Below, in pieces: positions 31,818 to 37,849 of a DNA stretch of 37,849 nucleotides. The stretch lies in NCBI GenBank assembly GCA_010094045.1, contig ML986709.1:79051-116899 (forward strand), in the 5' to 3' direction. The position numbers and the translations under genes are program-made. Position 1 is the first letter of the stretch, and each line of letters starts with the position of its first letter. The DNA is from Lojkania enalia. Taxonomy: Eukaryota > Ascomycota > Dothideomycetes > Pleosporales. The notes under the pieces were generated by a model. The model worked only from the letters and a program-made list of their open reading frames with translations, was not told where the DNA came from and ran no database searches.

Positions 31818-34800
31818 GCAGCCCCTAAGGTAATAGCTATATTAAGGAACTAGGTAAGAAAGCTGTTAGAAGGGTTACAGGTATAATACCTTTATATATA
31901 GTACTCTAAGCGGAGTTTAATAAGAGGAAGCTTAAAATACTACTAGATAGTAGAGTTTCAGATATATTTATATCGGTGTAATAGGTTTATAAGAATAATA
32001 TAGAGTAGAGGGAAAAAGTAGTACCTTACACGATTTACCTAGTAGATAACAAGCTAATAGACTATAGTAGAGGAGTCGTACTAATAGAAACTAAGAAGTA
32101 AGCGCTTAATATTGCAGGATATACCGATATAAGAAGTATTAATATTATAAACCTAGGAAAATTTAATATATTACTAGGTATAAACTAGCTAGCTAAATAT
32201 AATCTTAGAGTAAATTAGTAGTAAGGGATAGTTTATAGGTTATAGAGCCGATCTAAGATGGAACGGGTAGTAGGATAGTATAAGATAAGGCGTCTTTCAG
32301 GTCTATAGTTAATACAGAGAGTATTAGCAGCTATAATAGCAAGACATTTTAAGAAGATAAAATAGACGCTAGGTATTATTATAGTTTAAAAAGTATATAA
32401 GGAACTATAGGATAATAGTATACCCTAAAAAATCTAAAGAGATTACAGCAAATTTATAAGGCTATATAAAGAAGCGGAAAATAGAGGGTTATTTAAATAT
32501 AAGGAATACGACTATAAAATTATTATTAAGGATAAAAGAAAGCTAAAACCTAGTCTAATATACAACTTAAACCGAGAATAAAGAGAAGAACTTAGGAAGT
32601 ACATCTAAAAGAATTTGGCAAGAAAGTATATATAACTAAGCTAGAGTAAGATAGTATTACTAATACTATTCGTACCTAAGAAAAACGGTAAACTAAGGTT
32701 ATACGTAGACTATAGATAGCTAAATAATACAACCAAGAAAAATAGATACCTATTACCTAGAATAACTAAACTTATAAGTCGATTATAAGAAGCTAAGTAG
32801 TTTATAAAGTTTAATATAAGAAAAGGATACTACTATATTTAGATGAAGGAGGGCTATAAATAGAAAACGGTATTTAAAATAAGAGAAGGTCTCTTTAAAT
32901 ATCTAGTAATACTATTTAGACTTATAAACGTACTAGCAACCTTTTAAGTAGTTATAAATAACATATTAAGAGAATACTTAGATATATTTATAACAGCGTA
33001 CCTAGATAATATTCTAGTCTATACGAAGGGATTGCTAAGAGAGTATAAAGAACACGTTAGAAAAGTACTAGCGAAACTATAGGAGTATAAGTTACTTATA
33101 GCCCCGGAGAAATACGAGTTTTATAAAATAAGAATAGGGTTTTTAGGATTCTAGATATCTAGAGATAGTATTAAGATAGAATAAGAAAAGGTTAAAGTAA
33201 TACTAGAATAGCTAGTATCTACCTTAGTTAAATAAGTCTAATCTTTCTTAGGCTTCGTAAATTTCTACAAGAAATTTATAAGTAGGTACTCTAGAGTAGT
33301 AGCACCTTTAATAGAGATTACTAAGAAAGAGAAGAGGTTTAAGTAGTAAGAAGCGCAGTAAAAAACCTTCGAAGAACTAAAAGCTTGCTTTACTTTAGTA
33401 TTAATACTAAAGATACTAGACCTAGAGAAGTAATTCTAAGTAGAAACTGATACTTTAGATAAAGTAATAGGCGCTTGCTTAAGCCAGTAAGATAAAGATA
33501 GAAAGTAGAAGCTATAAGCCTACTTTTTAAGAAAAATAAAACTAGAAGAACTCAACTATAATATACACGATAAAGAGCTGTTAGTAATAGTTAAAGTGTT
33601 AAAAGAATGGCGAGTATACCTAATAGAAACTAAATACCTATTTAAAGTCTAGACAGACTATAAAAACCTTATATACTTTATAATAATAAAGGAACTTATA
33701 GGAAGATAAATATAATAGATAGAACGGTTAGCAGACTACAACTTTAGAATAACGCACTAGAAAGGGTCAGAAAATATAGCTGCAGATATACTAAGTTGTA
33801 GAGCTGACTATATAACTAAAGAAAAGCACAAAAGAGATATAATTCTAAGGAAGAAATTAGATAGATCTCTTATATATAACTACCTACAAGTTGCCTAAGT
33901 TATAAAACTAACTATACTAGAGTAAACCTGGTAATAGAAGTTAAGAGATATATAGATAGTAGAACGATATCTAATAAGCGGTAATAAAGTAAAAGCAATT
34001 AAAAACGTAACTTAGAAACAACTATATATATACTTATATATATAAAAGCGGATAATAAAAGAATTATATAAATCGTTAGAATAGGGATATTTAGAAGTAG
34101 TAGAAATAGAGCGAAGGCTGAGGAAGAGCTTTACCCTTACCAACATAAGAAAGAAAGTATAAGATATACTAAACAAGTGTTTAGAATACGGAAAGAACAA
34201 GGCTATAAGGTATAAGCCTTATAGATTCTTACAGCTACTAGAAACACCTAAAGGGCTATAGAAATGGATTATAATTAACTTTATAACTAAGTTACTAGAG
34301 TTAGTAGAACTAGGGTTAAGAAGAAGATACGATATAATTATAAACGTAGTAGATTAGTTAATAAAATATATATACTTCAGACTAGTATTAGAAATAATAA
34401 CTATACCTAAACTAGTATACGAGTTATTATATATAATATTCGTAGAGTATAAAGTTCTAAAGTATATTACTTTAGATAGAGACAAGTTGTTTACATCTAA
34501 ATACTAGTAAGGATGGATAGAAAAGATAGAAATCTAATAACAGATGTTAACCAGCTTCTACCTATAAATAGACGGTTAGATAGAACGAGTTAACTAGAGC
34601 CTAGAAATGTATTTAAGGATGTATATTAATAAACAACAAAACAATTAGGTTAAATTATTATCTACAGTATAGATAGCCTATAATAGAATAATCTAAAGTA
34701 CTATAGGGACTATACCCTTCGAAGCTAACTATAGACGGAAAGCTATTATATATTAGAAATAGAATAAGAAAAGACCTCTAGTCCTATTAGTAGACTAAAA

Positions 34801-35395
34801 AGCTAAAGAAATAGAGGAAATCTATAATTAACTTAAGGAAAAAATCTAGTTAAGAAACCTTAAGATAGTAGAATAGGCTAATAAAATAAGAATTAAGGGA
34901 CTAACCTTTAAAAAGAGGGGTAAAGTTTTCCTGTTAACAAAAAACTTAAAGACTAAAAGACCTATAAAGAAGTTGGATTATAAAAGAATAGAACTATTTC
35001 TAATTAAAGAATAGGTCGGACCTGTAAATTTTAAGCTAAAGCTACTAAGTAAGATAAAAATACACCTAGTATTTTACAAGTTAAAACTAGAACTAGCGCC
35101 GGACGATATACTACTATAAGAAAGTATTAATATAGAACTAGAATAGGAATACGAAGTAGAATATATACTAGTAAAAAAGCGATTTAGACGTTAGTAGAAG
35201 TATCTAGTAAAGTGGGAAAGATACCTATAAGAGGAAAGTTCATAGGAACTAATATAGAACCTAACCTACTATACTACGAAGCTAAAGGAGTTCTACTAGA
35301 GGGCTAGAATAATAGGTCGTTAAGTAAAGCCTAATTAGGAAGTAATAGCGGTAGTAATATAGAAGAAGCCTCTTATACAGAACTCGGAGCGATAG
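31814..35395 (+). pseudogene. Gypsy-B pol (protease, RT, RNase H, integrase, chromodomain)
   Basis: The -1 frame runs about 1190 codons without an indel. Protease: LLDSRVSDIFIS near 31940 (ancestral DSGAS). RT: LRLYVDYR near 32692, FRLINVLATF near 32915, catalytic box Y-L-D-N near 32998 (second Asp lost by TG to TA). RNase H: VETDTLDKVIGACL near 33440. Integrase: NFITKLLE near 34268 (first Asp lost), TLDRDKLFTS near 34470, ERVN.SLEMYL near 34577. A GPY/F-like KKLDYKRIELFLI block lies near 34965. Chromodomain: EYEVEYILVKKRFRR then KYLVKWERY near 35148-35310. The end at 35395 is uncertain, since TAG may be a former CAG. Confidence 0.92.
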
Positions 35396-35940
35396 TAGAG
35401 GGCGCCTCGGACCCGGCGGACCTCCTCTCCTCTTCCTCCAACTTCTCTTACTCTTCTATTAACTTCACCTCTCGTTTCCTAAGATTTAAACTATACTCTT
35501 CTAGAAAATAGACGCGTTTCTTAGTATATTCTAGGCAAGAAAGAACTACCCGACAGCAACGCGCAGATTCTTTAAGATAATAAATCTTCTCTTTCTCGGC
35601 AGCTATAAAATCTCAATAGATAGAGGCAGACTCTTTATAAGCCTTTAATATGTTTGCTAGAAAACGGCGAAGGGTACCCTCGGTTAGGGAAAGATCGCAG
35701 GATAGACCCTAAGAAAGATATTCTCTATATACAGAAGAAAGAGTAGTATTACTATAATAGTTACGGTTTATAGACTAGTAGTTTAAATAATAGTAGGACG
35801 AATCTATTATAATACCTAAGGAAAGAATTAAGTAACTAGTATAATAGTTGTAGGTAGAAGTGTTTTCGCGCTGGACCTTTAGTATAGTAGAGGAAAAAGA
35901 AGAAGAATAGAGCTATACTCGTGAGCTGAGCAGAACCTAC
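35373..35940 (-). pseudogene. Possible antisense reading frame in the 3' region of gypsy-B
   Basis: Not recognised. On the minus strand, the phase ending at TAA 35375-35373 gives at least 170 codons broken by about five stops, all explainable by RIP of CAA, CAG or CGA. The C-terminal half looks protein-like: a TLRRFLANILKAYKES segment, then a Lys/Glu/Leu-rich amphipathic helix likely to be a coiled coil (AAEKEKIYYLKES, LEEYSLNLRKREVKLIEE), then an acidic EKLEEEERR patch and a SAGSEAPS tail. It overlaps the pol end by 23 bp. The start is not visible; an ATA (former ATG) near 35887 is one candidate. Another minus-strand frame is also fairly open upstream of 35700, so the reality of this gene is uncertain. 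Confidence 0.4.
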
Positions 35941-36108
35941 TAGAATATATAAAGTACCGACCCTAGAACGGAAAAATATAAACACAGCCTTATAGTACAC
36001 CTATATTAAGTATATTAGAAGTTAGAATAAGCTGCCTATAATAGTAGGATACTATACCTAGATAGAATAGGTAAGGTAATAGATTAAAGAGCTTTAGGAC
36101 GAACCTAT
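35396..36108 (+). other. Gypsy-B 3' non-pol region
   Basis: About 0.7 kb between the end of pol and the polypurine tract, longer than usual for this class. 35396-35460 is a GC-rich island in this window (GGCGCCTCGGACCCGGCGG). It holds the possible antisense frame 35373-35940. From about 35950 to 36108 I see no coding signal. Confidence 0.6.
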
Positions 36109-36123
36109 AGAGGGGAGAGCGGG
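36109..36123 (+). promoter_or_regulatory. Polypurine tract of gypsy-B
   Basis: AGAGGGGAGAGCGGG directly before the 3' LTR. It is nearly pure purine and intact, as required for plus-strand priming. Confidence 0.75.
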
Positions 36124-36662
36124 TGTTATAAATACAGAACGCTAAGAGGTACTACTTTTATAACGAGGGCTTAATCTAATATCAGCTACTATAGAAGTCG
36201 ACTTAGATAAGGACTAACAGGGTAATAACAGGCAGAAGTATGTTGGAGACTAGTTATTAGACAGTAAGTAGTAGGACTGTAAGAACTAGGGAGATAATTA
36301 GTTGGATAATAAAGTATAGTATAACCTATATACGTAACTATAGCAGAAGTATTAGATATAGTAGGATAGACCTGACAGATCTAATAGACCTAATAAGCTA
36401 GGCTTGGCGGTCTTGGACTTAACTATATAAGAAGGGGGATTTTTTTATAAGATTAAGTCCTTTATAGTTATTCTCGCAGATTTATCTTATTACTCTATTA
36501 GACTTCTAAATATACTTATTACATTCGAAGAACCGGCGAACCTAATACTCTCTTATTATTAAAGCTACCACCTCTAATTAATCTAATATAAATAAGGCCC
36601 CGGCGCGCGTACGACTGCAACGGCGGTTATTATATATATTAGCAGTATATAGGTTAGTAACA
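36124..36662 (+). repeat. 3' LTR of gypsy-B
   Basis: 539 bp, TGTTATAAATACAGAACGC to GGTTAGTAACA, with the terminal CA intact. ATTAG follows at 36663-36667, then the last 99 bp of pogo-5. Confidence 0.95.
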
Positions 36663-36768
36663 ATTAGCTTTGTGTTGTTAAGATATAGCGTTATATATAG
36701 AAAAGTTGCTATACTAAGAAAAAGTGGCCGGCTTAGTAGTATAGCTAACTTAGTAGTACTTTACGTTA

Positions 36769-37255
36769 TATATTTTTATTATAGATATTATATATAGCCT
36801 TTATCTCTATAATAAGCTTAAACTATACGCTAATAATTTTAGAATTCTCTTACTATATTTTCTAGTAGTTTTTTATCTAATTAAATACTATTTTAAGTTT
36901 ATTTATATATATTATAAATTTTTAGCTTAATTTTTATCTACTAGCTCTTTACTATATATAGCTAATAGTTTATCTACTATATCTACTATCTTATATAGCT
37001 GAGGTGTAAATCCTTATAAATTTAGGTTAAGAATATATTATATAATTATCTATTCTTTAATTATAATTAACTTTTAGTAGTTTATATAGTAATTAGTATA
37101 TATAAAAATTTCTTTATATCTCTATTAAAGAGTTAGTTATAGTATATTAAATATATTAGTAGTAGCTTATAAGCTTTAGAATTAGCTAGCTTTATATACT
37201 TAAAGAGTAAGCTTAATTCTACTTTCTTACTAAATATTATCTTTTTATAAATATT
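36769..37255 (-). pseudogene. Pogo-4 transposase, N-terminal piece
   Basis: Minus-strand remainder of the oldest pogo copy. It aligns to pogo-2 from about 6100 to 6590, including the segment equivalent to TAGTTTATCTACTATATCTA and the CENP-B-type HTH region. Heavily AT-biased. The start is near 37250. Confidence 0.7.
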
Positions 37256-37327
37256 AAGGTATTATATATTATATTTATTATATTTACTACTAAGAAATTT
37301 TAGCTTACTTAATAGTACTTTATATTA

Positions 37328-37561
37328 TTTATAGATTAAACTATTATTATTAAAAGGTAGAGTATTATATAAAGTTAATAAGGTAATATATTTATCTAAT
37401 ATATTTATTTACTACTTATATTATTACTCTTATAATAGAAATATATCTATTAGATTTAATCTAATACTTTAATTAAAGATAATATTAAATATTTATAGTT
37501 AATAATATACTATATAAATAGAAAGAATAATAATATAGTTTTTAATTTTAACTATCTTATA
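37328..37561. other. AT-rich gap between pogo-4 and pogo-7
   Basis: 234 bp, almost pure A/T, no gene and no recognised repeat. It may be original target DNA or an older relic beyond recognition. Confidence 0.5.
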
Positions 37562-37563
37562 TA

Positions 37564-37849
37564 ACGTACCTTACAAGCGAGCGGCCTATATAAGCGAGCG
37601 GCCTATATAAGCGAGCGGCCTATATAAGCGAGTGGTCTACCCTATCAACTTTTTTAACCTTTATATATATATAGCTTAACAACTAAATAATATAATAGCA
37701 ATTTACAACTTGCGCGATTATTCTATAGAAACCTCTATATTCTTCTAGTATATATAAGAATTATACCCAGTCTTACTATAGCAGCTATAATACGCTTTAT
37801 ACTATCCGTTTATACCTGATCGCACCCTAAATTAGTATATTATAACCCG
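37564..37849 (-). mobile_element. Pogo-7: left end of a pogo-6-family transposon, cut by the window edge
   Basis: It starts ACGTACCTTACAAGCGAGCG after TA (37562-37563). Four 17-bp repeats (AAGCGAGCGGCCTATAT three times, then AAGCGAGTGGTCTACCC) lie at about 37574-37641, against two in pogo-6. The following sequence matches pogo-6 (15990-16103 then 21806-21900) without the copia element, which confirms the copia boundaries: the uninterrupted site reads TATATATAAGAATTATAC. By analogy the transposase is on the minus strand, its C-terminal end to the left. It is much less RIP-mutated than pogo-4. Confidence 0.88.

Larger units (their letters stand above)
29195..36662 (+). mobile_element. Gypsy-B: full-length Ty3/gypsy chromovirus in pogo-5
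   Basis: 7468 bp with two 539-bp LTRs, the ATTAG target duplication, a gag of 680 codons, pol in the -1 frame with protease, RT, RNase H, integrase and chromodomain, a 0.7-kb 3' region and a polypurine tract. Both frames are free of indels for 2.0 and 3.6 kb, though stopped many times by RIP. It is the youngest layer on the right side of the window and the best preserved. Confidence 0.96.
27445..36766 (-). mobile_element. Pogo-5: pogo-like transposon inserted in pogo-4 and split by gypsy-B
   Basis: The ends are ACGTAAAGTACCACCGAGCC at the left and ...TAGTAGTACTTTACGT at the right, with TA at 27443-27444 and 36767-36768. Without gypsy-B and its duplication it is 1849 bp (27445-29194 plus 36668-36766). 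The left end has two 17-bp repeats containing CCGAGCCGGC. It is less RIP-mutated than pogo-4 and diverges from pogo-1/2/3 in the repeats, so it is a related subfamily. Confidence 0.9.
15708..37325 (-). mobile_element. Pogo-4: oldest pogo-like transposon, host of three further pogo insertions
   Basis: Four pieces join in order: 15708-15937, 24472-25517, 27354-27442 and 36769-37325, about 1.9 kb in total. The joins are confirmed by alignment to pogo-2 and pogo-5, which are continuous over the same places. Pogo-6, pogo-3 and pogo-5 occupy the gaps, each with a TA duplication. The right end reads ...CTTAATAGTACTTTATAT followed by TA (37326-37327). The left end lacks about 5 bp of the terminus and has an expanded 17-bp repeat array. 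It is almost pure A/T, the most RIP-mutated pogo copy. Confidence 0.8.

Noticed and set aside
34012..34200. Open minus-strand frame of 62 codons
   Set aside because: Antisense to the integrase zinc-binding region of gypsy-B pol; a shadow frame.
1..37849. tRNA, rRNA or other structural RNA genes
   Set aside because: I saw no cloverleaf with conserved A and B boxes and no rRNA core motif. With this base bias a weak match would mean little.

Overview
This window is a block of nested, decayed transposable elements from what is almost certainly a filamentous ascomycete (Pezizomycotina). It holds no intact host gene. The sequence is very AT-rich. TpA is abundant, CpA and TpG are scarce, and CpG is comparatively spared, which is the footprint of repeat-induced point mutation (RIP). 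Long transposon reading frames can still be followed for 2 to 5 kb without an indel, but they are full of stops that correspond to ancestral CAA/CAG (Gln), TGG (Trp) and CGA (Arg) codons. Catalytic Asp and zinc-binding Cys/His codons have often become Asn and Tyr.

Left part, 1-15.7 kb. Positions 1-744 look like the 3' end of an LTR element: unassigned sequence, a polypurine tract, then an LTR of about 280 bp. It abuts a truncated minus-strand Ty3/gypsy element (gypsy-A, 745-4319; 5' LTR, gag, protease, start of RT). A second, plus-strand gypsy element (gypsy-C, 4539-15710) follows. Its 5' LTR is split by a pogo/Fot1-like DNA transposon (pogo-1), which is itself split by a second copy (pogo-2). 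Its integrase is split by a third pogo-like element from another family (12321-14171).

Right part, 15.7-37.8 kb. An old pogo-like copy (pogo-4, about 15708-37325) was hit by three further pogo-like elements: pogo-6 (15940-24469), pogo-3 (25520-27351) and pogo-5 (27445-36766). Pogo-6 was in turn hit by a full-length Ty1/copia element (16104-21800) and by a 968-bp TRIM-like LTR element (22689-23656). Pogo-5 was hit by a full-length Ty3/gypsy chromovirus (gypsy-B, 29195-36662), the same family as gypsy-A. A further pogo-6-family element (pogo-7) starts at 37564 and runs off the window. Most junctions carry the expected target-site duplication: TA for pogo elements, and 5 bp for gypsy-B (ATTAG), copia (AGAAT) and the TRIM-like element (ATAGT).

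How the parts relate. The pogo-like elements encode (or once encoded) a DDE transposase with N-terminal CENP-B/psq-like helix-turn-helix regions. All carry 17-bp tandem repeats just inside their ends, in 1 to 8 copies. Gypsy-B carries gag (680 codons), a candidate -1 frameshift heptamer, pol with protease, RT, RNase H, integrase and chromodomain, and then a 0.7-kb 3' region holding a possible antisense reading frame. Insertions lower in the stack look more heavily RIP-mutated than those above them, so the locus reads as a relative time series of invasions. The best candidates for something undescribed are the antisense frame in gypsy-B, its long unrecognised Gag C-terminal extension, the TRIM-like element with a 14-bp minisatellite, and the variable 17-bp terminal repeats.
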